Assembly: GCA_009840135.1 (NCBI GenBank)
Contig: VXOH01000082.1
Span: 24,723-72,615, forward strand
DNA length: 47,893 nt
Direction: 5' to 3'
DNA from: Chloroflexota bacterium
GTDB lineage: Bacteria; Chloroflexota; Dehalococcoidia; Lucifugimonadales; UBA3495
Shown here: in pieces, positions 7,039 through 15,550 of the stretch
How positions within the stretch are numbered: the first letter of the stretch is position 1
Layout of the letters: the number at the start of each line of letters is the position of its first letter
The notes under the pieces: generated by a model
Told to the model about the DNA's origin: nothing
The model's input: only the letters and a program-made list of their open reading frames with translations
Database searches by the model: none
Position numbers and translations under genes: made by a program

Positions 7039-8682
7039 CTAGAAGGGCCGGCGGTATGAAACATCCGTCTCCACCGCCGTTATAAATTCCAGCAGGACGG
7101 ACTCGCCTTCCTCAGTTTTGCGACGGGCCCGCTGGAAGGCCGGAATAATTTCGTCGGGGTCTTCAATGCGCTCACTGTAGCCGCCCATTTCGCGGCCCAT
7201 GCCAGCGTAGTTGCCGCTGAGGTCGCGGGTGTTGTACAACTCGTGGGACGCGGCCATGGCCGTTACCTCGGCGCCCATGCTGGAGTTGTTCAGCACCACG
7301 GTGATGATGGGCAGGTTGCTGCGCACCGCCGTCTCGAAGTCCAGGCCCGTCATGCCGAAGGCGGCATCGCCCATGAAGTTGACGCACACCTTGTCCGGTT
7401 GGGCCAGCTTGGCGCCGATGATCAGCCCCAGGCCGGTGCCGAGGCCGTGGGACTTGCCCCAGCCCAGGTAGCTGCCAGGTCCGTTGGAGCGGTAGAAGGG
7501 CAAAAGTTCGTCCCGGGGACTGCCCGAATCGTGGGTGACTATGGCATCCTCCGGGGGAATGGCCTTCATGAAATCCCAGAAGACCCGGTATGGGTTGATG
7601 GGCCGCTGGCCGCCGGTCAGCTTGGGAATCCACTGGCGCAGCCACGTGTCGCGCTCATCCACAATGGCCGATGCGGTGGCCGGATTATCCTTGCGGCTGT
7701 CGCCCACTATGTCGCGACAGGCATCAATAAGCTGGCGCAGGGCCAGCCTGGCGTCGGCCATGATGGGAATGTCCACCTGGTAGTCCTTGTTCAGATCGCG
7801 GGGGTCGTTGGTTATCTGGATAATGGTCTTGCCGGCGGGTATGTTTATGTAGCGGACGTGCTTGGTGAAGCTGCAACCCACGCCCAGTACCAGGTCGGCG
7901 CGGCGCATGAAGTTATAGACGGGGCCGGACATAACCCCGCTGGCGCTGCCCAGGGCCAGGGGATGTACCTCTGGGAAGACGCTTTTGCCGGCCAGGCTGC
8001 TCATAACCGGTACCTGCAGCAACTCTGCCAACTCCAGCAGTTCCTCGGAAGCCCCGGCGTACAGGACGCCCTGGCCGGCGTGGATTACGGGCGCGGTGGC
8101 GTTGCACAGGGCCCGGGCGGCGGCCTCGATATCCGATGGGTTGCCCGGAAAGGGCAGGGATTTCAAGGGACTATAGGCGGCAGCCGATTCGTCCACCTCA
8201 CCCAGGGCTACGTCGGAGGGGATTTCCACCAGCACGGGCCCCGGTCGCCCCTGGCGCAGGGCGGCGAAGGCGCGGCGCATAGTCTCGGCGGTGCGGTTGG
8301 GGCTGTTAAGCTGCTCGATGTACTTGGTCACGGCGGCAAAGCTGGTCATGGAGCTGAACAGGGGAAGAATCCCTTGCCGGTCCATGGGGTGCCCCGAGGC
8401 CAGGATGAGCAGAGGCGTGGAGTCGGAGTAGGCGGTAGCCACGCCCGAGAAGGCGTTTTCCGCGCCCGGGCCATACTGCATGGCGAAGACGCCCATGGGG
8501 TCGCCGTAGGTAACGCGGCTGTACCCGTCGGCGATGCCCACGCCCACCCGCTCCTGCCGGCTGATGACGGGCCGGATGCCGGCTACGGCGGAAGCCTCCA
8601 GCACCGGCGTGGTGGGAAAGCAGCACAGGTTCTGCACTCCCTCCCGCTTGAGAATGTCAGCAATCAGGTCAACAGTACGCAT
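7039..8682 (-). CDS. thiamine diphosphate-dependent enzyme (acetolactate synthase-like)
   Basis: 547 residues with the three-domain plan of the POX/decarboxylase family: an N-terminal pyrimidine-binding domain with the catalytic glutamate (E44 in RQERVGVGIADGYSR), a central domain (about 190-330), and a C-terminal diphosphate domain with GDAAFGM (438 on) and the NN pair at 465-466 closing the Mg-TPP motif. The third position of GDG is alanine here (GDA), which is found in some family members. The substrate may be a 2-oxo acid or an acyl-CoA. The GGAGGT ribosome site is close to the ATG. The gene lies 17 bases after the Fic gene and may be co-transcribed with it. It lacks partner subunits, so a true IlvB role is unlikely. 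Confidence 0.85.
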   Translation of the reverse strand: MRTVDLIADILKREGVQNLCCFPTTPVLEASAVAGIRPVISRQERVGVGIADGYSRVTYGDPMGVFAMQYGPGAENAFSGVATAYSDSTPLLILASGHPMDRQGILPLFSSMTSFAAVTKYIEQLNSPNRTAETMRRAFAALRQGRPGPVLVEIPSDVALGEVDESAAAYSPLKSLPFPGNPSDIEAAARALCNATAPVIHAGQGVLYAGASEELLELAELLQVPVMSSLAGKSVFPEVHPLALGSASGVMSGPVYNFMRRADLVLGVGCSFTKHVRYINIPAGKTIIQITNDPRDLNKDYQVDIPIMADARLALRQLIDACRDIVGDSRKDNPATASAIVDERDTWLRQWIPKLTGGQRPINPYRVFWDFMKAIPPEDAIVTHDSGSPRDELLPFYRSNGPGSYLGWGKSHGLGTGLGLIIGAKLAQPDKVCVNFMGDAAFGMTGLDFETAVRSNLPIITVVLNNSSMGAEVTAMAASHELYNTRDLSGNYAGMGREMGGYSERIEDPDEIIPAFQRARRKTEEGESVLLEFITAVETDVSYRRPF

Positions 8683-8699
8683 GGGGTACCTCCGGGGAT

Positions 8700-9860
8700 T
8701 TAATCGGCCTCAAGAATAGCAAAAATCTCGGGCGCCATATAGACACGGTTTCTTCTTCTGCCCGTAACTTCCCTCAGTATTCCGGCTGATCCCAGCCGTT
8801 CTATGGCTCTTTGAGCGCTAACCGGTGTGACGCCGAGATACTGCCTGGCCTGAGGGGTTGTAACGGCCGGCCGGGCAAAAAGCTCGTCAACCAACTGCAT
8901 GGCAAGGGGAGACGAACGGCCGCTTTGCATTCGTTCCCGGTACTCCTGCCGCAGCGCGAGAAGCCTCTGGGAACGGGCAACAGCGTCCAGGGATTGCTCT
9001 GCAACTCCCTCAAGGAAGAAATCTATCCAGGCCTTCCAATCTCCATGTTGGCTAACCCGGAGCAAGAGGGTCATGTATTCCTCTCGGTTCTTTTCGAAAA
9101 ACGAGCTGAGATATAGCAGCGGCTGGAAAAGATACCTGTGCTCGCAGAGCAGCAATGAGATCATCAGGCGCCCAACCCTGCCGTTGCCGTCTTCAAAGGG
9201 ATGAATCGCTTCGAACTGGTAGTGGGCGAGTGCAAATTTAATGAGAAATGGAATATCATCGGCAGCCTGAATAAATTCCTCGAAAGCGGCTAATGCCGGG
9301 TGCATACCTGCCACTGGAGGAGGAACATACCTGGAATCAGCAAAGGATTGATTGAGCCGACCTATTCGGTTTTGTACTGTTCGGAATTCTCCAGGGTGAG
9401 TTTCTTCACCTCGAACACTATCTAACAACCGTTCGTGAACCTGACACAACAATTCAAGTGAAACCGGCGAGGATTCAATCTGTTCTAATCCATACTCCAG
9501 GGCACGAACATAATTCACGACTTCCTGGGTGTCGGATGTGGAAGACTGGTTTGCAGGCACTGCTTCAAATAGCAGCAATTGTTCAAAATTTGTAGCCGTG
9601 CCTTCAATGCGACTTGACGAAACCGCTTCACGTCTAAGGAAGGGACCAATCAACAAGTAGGGATTGGGCAACATTTGCCCAATCCCGTTTAATTCCCCCA
9701 GAGCGCGTTCGGCTGAAGAGAGCCGATTGACTGTCGAGATTTCGAGATCTAGGGGTGGCGGCAGAGGATCTGGCACAAAGGCCCAATATTCACCAGTTAA
9801 GTTTTCCCGTATCTGAACCAAGTATCCAGGGCAGTCATCGTCGAAGTCCTCGGGCCGCAA
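8700..9860 (-). CDS. Fic-family AMP-transferase (class II) with winged-helix C-terminus
   Basis: 386 residues. The Fic motif HPFEDGNGR (220-228) carries the catalytic histidine H220 and is complete. An inhibitory helix motif (S-x3-E-G: S82, E86, G87 in SSRIEG) lies N-terminal to it, which makes this a self-inhibited class II Fic protein that should transfer AMP from ATP to protein hydroxyls. The C-terminal 55 residues look like a winged helix (TTPQARQYLGVTPVSAQRAIERLGSAGILREVTGR) and may bind DNA. The start is TTG 9860 with GAGGGA upstream. The upstream region is full of inverted repeats, which suggests autoregulation. Codon use is more AT-rich than in its neighbours, hinting at transfer. Confidence 0.9.
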   Translation of the reverse strand: MRPEDFDDDCPGYLVQIRENLTGEYWAFVPDPLPPPLDLEISTVNRLSSAERALGELNGIGQMLPNPYLLIGPFLRREAVSSSRIEGTATNFEQLLLFEAVPANQSSTSDTQEVVNYVRALEYGLEQIESSPVSLELLCQVHERLLDSVRGEETHPGEFRTVQNRIGRLNQSFADSRYVPPPVAGMHPALAAFEEFIQAADDIPFLIKFALAHYQFEAIHPFEDGNGRVGRLMISLLLCEHRYLFQPLLYLSSFFEKNREEYMTLLLRVSQHGDWKAWIDFFLEGVAEQSLDAVARSQRLLALRQEYRERMQSGRSSPLAMQLVDELFARPAVTTPQARQYLGVTPVSAQRAIERLGSAGILREVTGRRRNRVYMAPEIFAILEAD

Positions 9861-9878
9861 CCGTCTATCCCTCGCTAA

Positions 9879-9935
9879 TATACTTTAGTATAATAACAGT
9901 CCACGTTATTATACTACATACTATAAAAGTATAAT
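9879..9935. promoter_or_regulatory. operator-like inverted-repeat array upstream of fic
   Basis: An AT-rich stretch holds four half-sites of alternating direction: TATACT (9879), AGTATA (9887), TATACT (9910) and AGTATA (9928). Positions 9887-9897 and 9905-9915 form a perfect 11-bp inverted repeat (AGTATAATAAC). On the minus strand TATAAT-like -10 boxes fall within the sites, so a bound repressor would cover the fic promoter. The obvious candidate binder is the Fic protein's own winged helix. Confidence 0.6.
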
Positions 9936-9962
9936 AGCGATGGCATTTGAAACTCCCTCCCC

Positions 9963-11090
9963 CTACACCACCGCAACCTGCTCAAAATTTCCGCCCACCA
10001 CCGACGTGGCGTCCAGGCCCAGCCAGCGTTCTACCAGGGTGCCGTAGAGGCCGCGGTAGTCGTAGCTGAAGTGGAGGTCGCCTTCCAGCAGGTCGGCCTC
10101 GCGCATTGACGGGAACTCGTTGTACTGGCCGCCCTTGACCGGGGCCCCCATAACCATGGACAGGCCGCCGGAGCCGTGGTCGCTGCCGGACCCGTTGTCC
10201 TTTACCCGCCGCCCGAACTCGGTGAAGACCAGCATAACCACCCGGTCCTCCACGTTGTGCTCCCGCAGGTCGGCGAAGAAGCAGGAAATGGCGTCGGACA
10301 AATCGGTCCAGAGCTGGGTGTGGACGGACATTTCGGCGGCGTGGGTGTCGTAGCCGCCGTGCTGGGTGTAGAAGACCCGCGTCCCCAGGTCGGCCAGCAG
10401 CACCTGGGAAATGGCCTTCAAATTCTGGGCAATCACAGTCTCGCCGTACTCCACCGTTGACTCATACTGTTCCGGCGCCGTGCGGAGAATGTCGGCCCCC
10501 TTCAGGGCGTCCAGGCCCGTCTGGCCTAGGTAGTCCATGGTGGGGCCGGTGCCCATGGCCGGCGTGTACATGCGGGCAAAAACGTCCAGGGCCCGGGCCC
10601 TTGCCTCTTCCTGGGGGATGGAGGTCAGCAGGCCGTAGTTTTCCAGCACCGCCACCGAGGCCACCGGCACGCCGGGCAGGGCCATGGCCCGGGGCAGGCC
10701 GCGGCCAAAGTTGACGCCGGTGAGGACGTTCTCGGCGTGGGGGTCCAGGTCGCGGATAACCTTGCCCAGCCAGCCCTCGGTACCAATCTTGTCCGGCTCG
10801 CAGGTATGCCAGATGTCCATGGACCGGAAGTGGGAGCGGTTGGGGTTGTTGTATCCCACCCCGTGGACCACCGCCACGTCGCCCCGGTCGTACAGTTCCT
10901 TAATGGGGGCCAACGCGGGGTTGAAACCCACCCTGTCGTCCAGGGGCAGGACCCTTTCGGGGGCCACGTTCACCGCGGGCCGGTTGTCATAGTAGCGGGG
11001 ATTGCCGTAGGGCACGACGGTGTTCATGTAGTCGTTGCCGCCGGTAAGCTGCAGGACAACCAGGACGGGGTCCTTGCTGGTACTGGTCAT
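9963..11090 (-). CDS. DUF1501 domain protein
   Basis: 375 residues. The N-terminal VLVVLQLTGGNDYMNTVVPYG, the middle HFRSMDIWHT and the C-terminal FTEFGRRVKDNGSGSDHGSGG are typical of DUF1501, a family in the alkaline-phosphatase/sulfatase-like superfamily. The conserved DHG and histidine positions are present. Many relatives carry a Tat signal; none is visible here, so this copy may be cytoplasmic or exported with a partner. DUF1501 genes often sit beside DUF1800 genes, but no DUF1800 gene is present here. AGGAGC precedes the ATG. The biochemical function is unknown. Confidence 0.85.
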   Translation of the reverse strand: MTSTSKDPVLVVLQLTGGNDYMNTVVPYGNPRYYDNRPAVNVAPERVLPLDDRVGFNPALAPIKELYDRGDVAVVHGVGYNNPNRSHFRSMDIWHTCEPDKIGTEGWLGKVIRDLDPHAENVLTGVNFGRGLPRAMALPGVPVASVAVLENYGLLTSIPQEEARARALDVFARMYTPAMGTGPTMDYLGQTGLDALKGADILRTAPEQYESTVEYGETVIAQNLKAISQVLLADLGTRVFYTQHGGYDTHAAEMSVHTQLWTDLSDAISCFFADLREHNVEDRVVMLVFTEFGRRVKDNGSGSDHGSGGLSMVMGAPVKGGQYNEFPSMREADLLEGDLHFSYDYRGLYGTLVERWLGLDATSVVGGNFEQVAVV

Positions 11091-11113
11091 GGCATCCGCT
11101 CCTAAAACTGTTC

Positions 11114-11185
11114 ATCCACGAATAAGCACGAAAATCCACTAATATTCCACTAGCCATTAGTGAAGATTCGTGCTTATTCGTGGAT
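11114..11185. repeat. CCACGAATA-family inverted repeat, copy 1
   Basis: Perfect 19-bp inverted arms (ATCCACGAATAAGCACGAA at 11114-11132 and its complement at 11167-11185) around a 34-bp spacer. It lies between the IscA and DUF1501 genes. Related copies lie at 18971-19043 and 33837-33917. Confidence 0.75.
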
Positions 11186-11206
11186 GTGGACTTGGGTAGC
11201 TTGTGA

Positions 11207-11563
11207 TTAAACGCTAAAAGACGTCCCGCAACCGCAGGCCTTCTTGGCGTTGGGGTTCTCGAAAACGAAACCCTTGCCGTTCAGTCCGTCGGAGAAGTCC
11301 AGTTCCGTGCCCACCAGGTAGATGTAGCTCTTCTTGTCCACCATCACCTTGACGCCGTACTGCTCCACGACCTTGTCGGTTTCCAGTTCCTCGTTGGTAA
11401 TCTTCAAGTCGTAGGTCAGGCCGGAGCATCCACCGCCCTTGACGGCGACGCGCAGTCCCACACCATCAAGAACGCCTTCCTTTTCGGCGAAGTACTTGAT
11501 CTTTTCGGCAGCCTTCTCGGTGATCTGCACACCCAGTTCGACGCCATCCATGGTAATTGCCAT
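11207..11563 (-). CDS. IscA/SufA/ErpA-type iron-sulfur cluster carrier
   Basis: 118 residues of the HesB/IscA family. The three cluster-ligand cysteines are present: C46 in GGGCSGLTY, and C110 and C112 in ACGCGTSF. The conserved SYIYLVGTELDFSDGLNGKGFVFENPNA segment precedes the last two. It acts in the cytoplasm to receive and pass on Fe-S clusters. The ATG has GGAGG about eight bases upstream. No other isc or suf genes are nearby, so it is a stand-alone A-type carrier. Confidence 0.92.
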   Translation of the reverse strand: MAITMDGVELGVQITEKAAEKIKYFAEKEGVLDGVGLRVAVKGGGCSGLTYDLKITNEELETDKVVEQYGVKVMVDKKSYIYLVGTELDFSDGLNGKGFVFENPNAKKACGCGTSFSV

Positions 11564-11673
11564 ACAGGTCCCTCCATTGGGGAACTAAATTTCTAAGGCG
11601 CTGTTAACGCCATTTTACGATTTAAGGTTGCGGGGCGTCAATGGGGTGTAAAGCCCACACTCCCACCCTCGCG

Positions 11674-12540
11674 TCACTCCTCCAGATCGGCAGGTGCCGT
11701 TCCGGTCAGTTGGTGAGCTCTTTCCATGAAAGCGAAGGCAGATCTGGAGATCAATGTCACAAACCGGACCTGGTCGGCAGGACTCATACGGTATTCGGTA
11801 TCACCATACCTATAGGTGACAGCATACTTGTTCAGCCAATTGATTGACCCCGCCGGACCTTCGCTTTCGGTATAGGAGGTGTATTCCATGAGCTCCAAGA
11901 GTAGTTCTGCCGCCAAGGTTGTTGATTCGTAGGGATTGGACAACAGACTATCTGCCAATTCTTGCAAGTCATGGACTGATCGGTATTCGAGCTCCGCTGC
12001 GGACATCCAAGCCTTAATGCTGTTCTCAATGGCCTGGTGGCCGTGAAAGCCGTAACTTGCCTGGTCTTCAGGTTCATGTTGAGCCAGGGCTGTCATGCTT
12101 CTCAGGTTGCGCTGGGTGGTCAAGATTCGCTGCTTAACGTCAGGCCAACTGTCAGGATAACCATCGTGAGGTTCCTGGACGTCACCTAGATTTTCCGGGC
12201 ACATCACAACTCCTAACCGCCACGCCTGTCCCGCTACATGATTGGGGGCCCTGCGGCAGTAATTGAACCTCTCTTCGCTAATGGCCAGTAGTTGTACGTT
12301 AAGAACCGGCGGATTCTGGTCAAAATATCTTTTCAGGGCCAAGTTCACATCACGTTCTGCCGTGGCTCCTCGATTCTTGCAGACCAACATGACATCCATG
12401 TCTGACTCGGGGCGATGGCCACCGGTGGCCCTGGAGCCGAACAGAATTACAGTGTTAGGACCGGCGAACTGTTGGGCAAATGTGGCGGCAGCCAATGCGT
12501 GAGGATCTGGATTCACTGCTTTGTTCTTGTTTCCAAACAT
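11674..12540 (-). CDS. single-chain nucleotidyltransferase-HEPN protein
   Basis: 288 residues. The N-terminus is a minimal nucleotidyltransferase: GSRATGG (G35, S36) with the acidic pair D47 and D49 in SDMDVML. The C-terminal half resembles a HEPN domain (YGFHGHQAIENSIKAWMSAAEL, about 163-185). In many bacteria MNT and HEPN are separate proteins forming a toxin-antitoxin pair in which the MNT protein modifies the HEPN RNase; here both are in one chain. A clear HEPN RxxxxH motif was not seen, so RNase activity is doubtful. Codon use is AT-richer than the flanking genes, and no strong ribosome site is visible. Confidence 0.75.
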   Translation of the reverse strand: MFGNKNKAVNPDPHALAAATFAQQFAGPNTVILFGSRATGGHRPESDMDVMLVCKNRGATAERDVNLALKRYFDQNPPVLNVQLLAISEERFNYCRRAPNHVAGQAWRLGVVMCPENLGDVQEPHDGYPDSWPDVKQRILTTQRNLRSMTALAQHEPEDQASYGFHGHQAIENSIKAWMSAAELEYRSVHDLQELADSLLSNPYESTTLAAELLLELMEYTSYTESEGPAGSINWLNKYAVTYRYGDTEYRMSPADQVRFVTLISRSAFAFMERAHQLTGTAPADLEE

Positions 12541-12659
12541 TTTCTTGACTTTGTTCAGCTCGAACTTTCGAGACTCTGTTCATTCATCTATGATAGCTTG
12601 AACTACCTTAGTTTTGGAATCTCTTTCCTCGCTGAAGACGGGGTTCTACAAACTCCCCT

Positions 12660-13766
12660 TCACCCCACAAAAATATCCAGCGGCAGGAAGGCTGAGACCA
12701 CGAAGTTGGGCACATCCACCACCTCGCTTACCTTCAGGTCCACGGCCACGCTGCAGATGCAGTAGGCCTGCTCGCGGCTCCAGCCCCGCTCCATCAGCAG
12801 GTGGATCATGTTCAGCAGGGCCTGGCGCGACGCCAGCGTGGCGTGCTCCGATTCATTGGCGCCGTCGGCAATGCACATGCCGGTGGCGGCCACGAACCGG
12901 CGGGGCGCGGCCATCTCCGGGGCGGTGAAGTAGTCGTCACGCTCGAAGTAGGGGAAGTTGATGCCCCGGCTGGCGGCCTCGCCCTTGCGCACCTGGAAGC
13001 TGACGTGCAGGGTGCAGTCCATCTCAACGGCCGTGCCGCAGCACTCGGAATCGCCCTGGGCGTAGTGGGCGTCGCCGGCGGAGAACAATGCTCCCTCGGT
13101 GAAAACGGGCAGGAACAGGCGCGTGCCGCCGGTGAGCTGCTTGATGTCAACATTCCCGCCGTTCTCCCGGGGTGGTATGGTCCGCAGCCCCTCGGTGGCG
13201 AAGGGTTCGTGGGCCGGTACGGCGCCGTCCGGTGTTGGGCCGACAACCATGCCGCCCCGCCGGAGAAGCTCGTCCTCCCGCAGCAGAATTTCCTGGCGCA
13301 GCGCCCGGGACGGGGCCACCCCGATGGTTCCCATGAAGGAAGCGTCGGGCACCCGCACGCCGGGCAGTTGCTCAGACTGGGCAAAGCCATCCTGCATCTC
13401 CCAGTGGACAATGTAGGGTTCGGTGTACAGGTCCCGCAGAAACCCGAATCCCGGCAGGATGGTGGTGAATCCCCAGCTTGCCGGCTCGATGTTGATGATG
13501 TTGACTTCCAGCAGGTCACCGGGCTCGGCGCCGTTGACGTACACCGGCCCGGTCAGGGGGTGGACCAGGTTCAGGTCGGCGGTCAAAAGGTCGGCGGCCT
13601 GGGTCGAGGGATTAATCTGCATGTCGAAAGCGTTGCGGGTCTGCATCACCACCTCTTCCCCGGGATCGGCGGTGACGGCCGGTGGAATGTCGGGATGCCA
13701 GCGGTTATGGCCCTTGTCGGGTTCGTCGCCGCACTGCCTGGAGTAGTCCAGCTCGATGGTCTTCAT
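12660..13766 (-). CDS. acetamidase/formamidase family protein
   Basis: 368 residues matching the FmdA/AmdA family along the full length: an early GHNRWHPDIPPAVTADPGEEV segment, a GPVYVNGAEPGDLLEVNI strand, the SAGDAHYAQGDSECCGTAVEM active-site region and a late SREQAYCICSVAVDLKVSEVVD segment. These enzymes release ammonia from short amides such as formamide or acetamide. The ATG follows GGAGGAGG. A TATAAT on the minus strand at 13805-13810 may be its -10 box. The double cysteine in the active-site segment (ECCG) is a small departure from the members I remember. Confidence 0.88.
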   Translation of the reverse strand: MKTIELDYSRQCGDEPDKGHNRWHPDIPPAVTADPGEEVVMQTRNAFDMQINPSTQAADLLTADLNLVHPLTGPVYVNGAEPGDLLEVNIINIEPASWGFTTILPGFGFLRDLYTEPYIVHWEMQDGFAQSEQLPGVRVPDASFMGTIGVAPSRALRQEILLREDELLRRGGMVVGPTPDGAVPAHEPFATEGLRTIPPRENGGNVDIKQLTGGTRLFLPVFTEGALFSAGDAHYAQGDSECCGTAVEMDCTLHVSFQVRKGEAASRGINFPYFERDDYFTAPEMAAPRRFVAATGMCIADGANESEHATLASRQALLNMIHLLMERGWSREQAYCICSVAVDLKVSEVVDVPNFVVSAFLPLDIFVG

Positions 13767-13901
13767 AACCCTCCTCCTTCCGCAATAGCATTGAGGTTGG
13801 CGGCATTATAGACCTGTTCCGTACCCGGTTGGCGAATGCCGCCTAATCTCCGCTTATAATGCCCTTATTCTCCCCTTAACCGTTGGCCGCTATTATTTAC
13901 A

Positions 13902-13931
13902 TTGACAGGCCCGGCTTCGATTTTTTAGGAT
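13902..13931 (+). promoter_or_regulatory. probable sigma-70-type promoter for ppk2
   Basis: A consensus -35 TTGACA (13902-13907) is followed after 18 bases by TAGGAT (13926-13931, four of six consensus bases). It lies about 60 bases upstream of the PPK2 start and would serve the ppk2-Nudix pair. Confidence 0.5.
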
Positions 13932-13989
13932 ATAGGTCAGGAGCAAAGGTTTCCACCACCTTCAATGCCCGTACGGTGGTTATTTTCTG

Positions 13990-14883
13990 ATGGTTACGTA
14001 CGACGTAAAACTGGAAAATAACGAGATCCTGCCCGAGACATCGGCCATCAAGCACGATGTGCCCGCCTTTCGGGGCATCGAATACCTGGCGTACCGCGCC
14101 GAGCTCCGGGTCCTCCGCCGCCAGCTGCTGGCCCTGCAGGAATGGGTGGTGCAAACCGGCCAGCGGGTGGCCGTGGTCCTGGAAGGGCGGGACGCCGCCG
14201 GCAAGGGCAATATCGCCTCCGCCATCACCCACTACCTGAACCCCAGGACCTCCGGCATTATCACCCAGGGCATACCCAGCCCCCAGGAAATGCGCAACTG
14301 GCTGGGCCATCATCACAAGCTGATGCCCGTAGAAGGCGAAATGATGGTCTATGACCGTTCCTGGTATTCCCGCGCCCTCATCCAGCCGGCCATGGGCTAC
14401 TGCACCATGCGCCAGTACCACTACTTCATGAACAAGGTCAACGACTGGGAAAGAGACCTGGTTGACGAGGGAGTTACCTTTATCAAGCTCTACCTGTCGG
14501 TGAGCCGGGAATCCCAGGACCTGCGGTTCCGGCTGCGGCAGGACAGCGACCTGCAGTATTGGAAGTACTCGCCCAACGACCGCAAGGTGGCCGAGCGGTG
14601 GCAGCTGCTGACCTATTTCAAGGAAAGGATGTTCGCCGTTACCTCTACAGACTACGCGCCCTGGGTTATCATTGAGTCGGACAATAAGCAACAGGCCCGG
14701 CTGAATTCCATTCACCACATCCTGACCCGCTTTGAATACCAGGGAAAAGACCTGCGGCCCGAGGTAATCTACCAGGCGCCGGATACGGACATGCTGACCG
14801 ATGTGGTGGTGGACGGGGTACTGTTTACCGGACTGAATCGCGATCAAATAGGCATTCTGGAGCGAATACTGATACATGAATAG
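13990..14883 (+). CDS. ppk2: polyphosphate kinase 2
   Basis: 297 residues of the PPK2 family, which moves phosphate between polyphosphate and nucleoside di- or monophosphates. The Walker A motif GRDAAGKG (66-73), the Walker B region YDRSWYSRA (121-129) and the lid segment with basic residues are all present. The PRTSGIITQGIPSPQE segment fits the single-domain type. It is probably cytoplasmic. GGTGG lies about 11 bases upstream of the ATG. The gene overlaps the following Nudix gene by eight bases, so both are likely translated together. I cannot assign the exact subclass (ADP, GDP or AMP specificity) from sequence alone. Confidence 0.9.
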   Translation: MVTYDVKLENNEILPETSAIKHDVPAFRGIEYLAYRAELRVLRRQLLALQEWVVQTGQRVAVVLEGRDAAGKGNIASAITHYLNPRTSGIITQGIPSPQEMRNWLGHHHKLMPVEGEMMVYDRSWYSRALIQPAMGYCTMRQYHYFMNKVNDWERDLVDEGVTFIKLYLSVSRESQDLRFRLRQDSDLQYWKYSPNDRKVAERWQLLTYFKERMFAVTSTDYAPWVIIESDNKQQARLNSIHHILTRFEYQGKDLRPEVIYQAPDTDMLTDVVVDGVLFTGLNRDQIGILERILIHE

Positions 14884-15349
14884 AGATGAGCTGCCGAGGA
14901 TGTACGCCGCCGGAGGCCTGGTGCTGTATACGGGAGAAGGCGGCGACCACGCCCTGGTTATCCGCAAGCACCGGCTACTGGATTTGCCCAAGGGCAAGCT
15001 GGACTACCTGGACGAACCCTATGAAGAATGCGCTCTTCGCGAAATCTCGGAAGAGACCGGCCTCCCCCCTTCCTCCATTTCCATCCGCTCCCCCCTCTGC
15101 AAGACCGACTACATTTCCTATTACCGGATTGGCCCGGTGAACAAGACGGTCCAGTGGTTTTTGCTGGACTACGACGGCGACCTGTCGGACCCTCTTCAGC
15201 CGGACCTGACGGAAGGCATAGACCAGGTGCAGTGGGTGGCCGTTGGTGACCTGCTGGAAAGGATGCGCGCCGCTCGCCCCTACCTTCGGCCCGTGCGCCA
15301 GGCTATAGAACGGGAGTTGCTGGCGGCGGTCTCTTCACCCCTGGCGTGA
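14876..15349 (+). CDS. Nudix hydrolase
   Basis: 157 residues. The Nudix box is at 40-63: G40, E47, R55-E56, E59-E60, G62. There is one extra residue between the first glycine and glutamate (GX6E instead of GX5E), while the catalytic REISEETGL part is intact. The N-terminal AAGGLVLYTGEGGDHALVIRKHR matches the dinucleoside-polyphosphate or NTP-cleaving type. It overlaps the ppk2 stop by eight bases. The pairing suggests linked nucleotide and polyphosphate turnover, which is inference. Confidence 0.85.
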   Translation: MNRDELPRMYAAGGLVLYTGEGGDHALVIRKHRLLDLPKGKLDYLDEPYEECALREISEETGLPPSSISIRSPLCKTDYISYYRIGPVNKTVQWFLLDYDGDLSDPLQPDLTEGIDQVQWVAVGDLLERMRAARPYLRPVRQAIERELLAAVSSPLA

Positions 15350-15550
15350 ATGGAATATGATCCTCGAAGACCAAGAAGGCCAGGAAGAAGCACGAAGAAG
15401 GACAATCTTGAAACAGTTCTGTTGGTCCACGAACAGGAACTGGAACAGTGGCTGCTCACACAATATTGGGGAAGCCGCAACTCCACCGCTCGGCGGTGCG
15501 ATGGGCCGGCGTGAGGGAGTATAATTGTGGCGATCGCTCTGGAGGGTAAC

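Noticed and set aside
7039-8682. Assignment as acetolactate synthase (ilvB)
   Set aside because: No ilvN or other branched-chain biosynthesis gene is nearby and family motifs do not fix the substrate.
7243-8703. Long open frame on the plus strand opposite the thiamine-diphosphate enzyme
   Set aside because: The minus-strand product matches a known enzyme along its full length. The opposite frame has skewed Gly/His/Gln composition and is an artefact of high GC.
11593-11618. Hairpin GGCG...CGCC upstream of iscA as a terminator
   Set aside because: The stem is only four base pairs and no T-run follows.
12801-13811. Long plus-strand frame opposite the formamidase gene
   Set aside because: Same reason: it is antisense to a well-recognised family and has shadow-type composition.
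13897-14997. Long minus-strand frame opposite PPK2
   Set aside because: PPK2 motifs on the plus strand are complete; the antisense frame has no recognisable domain.
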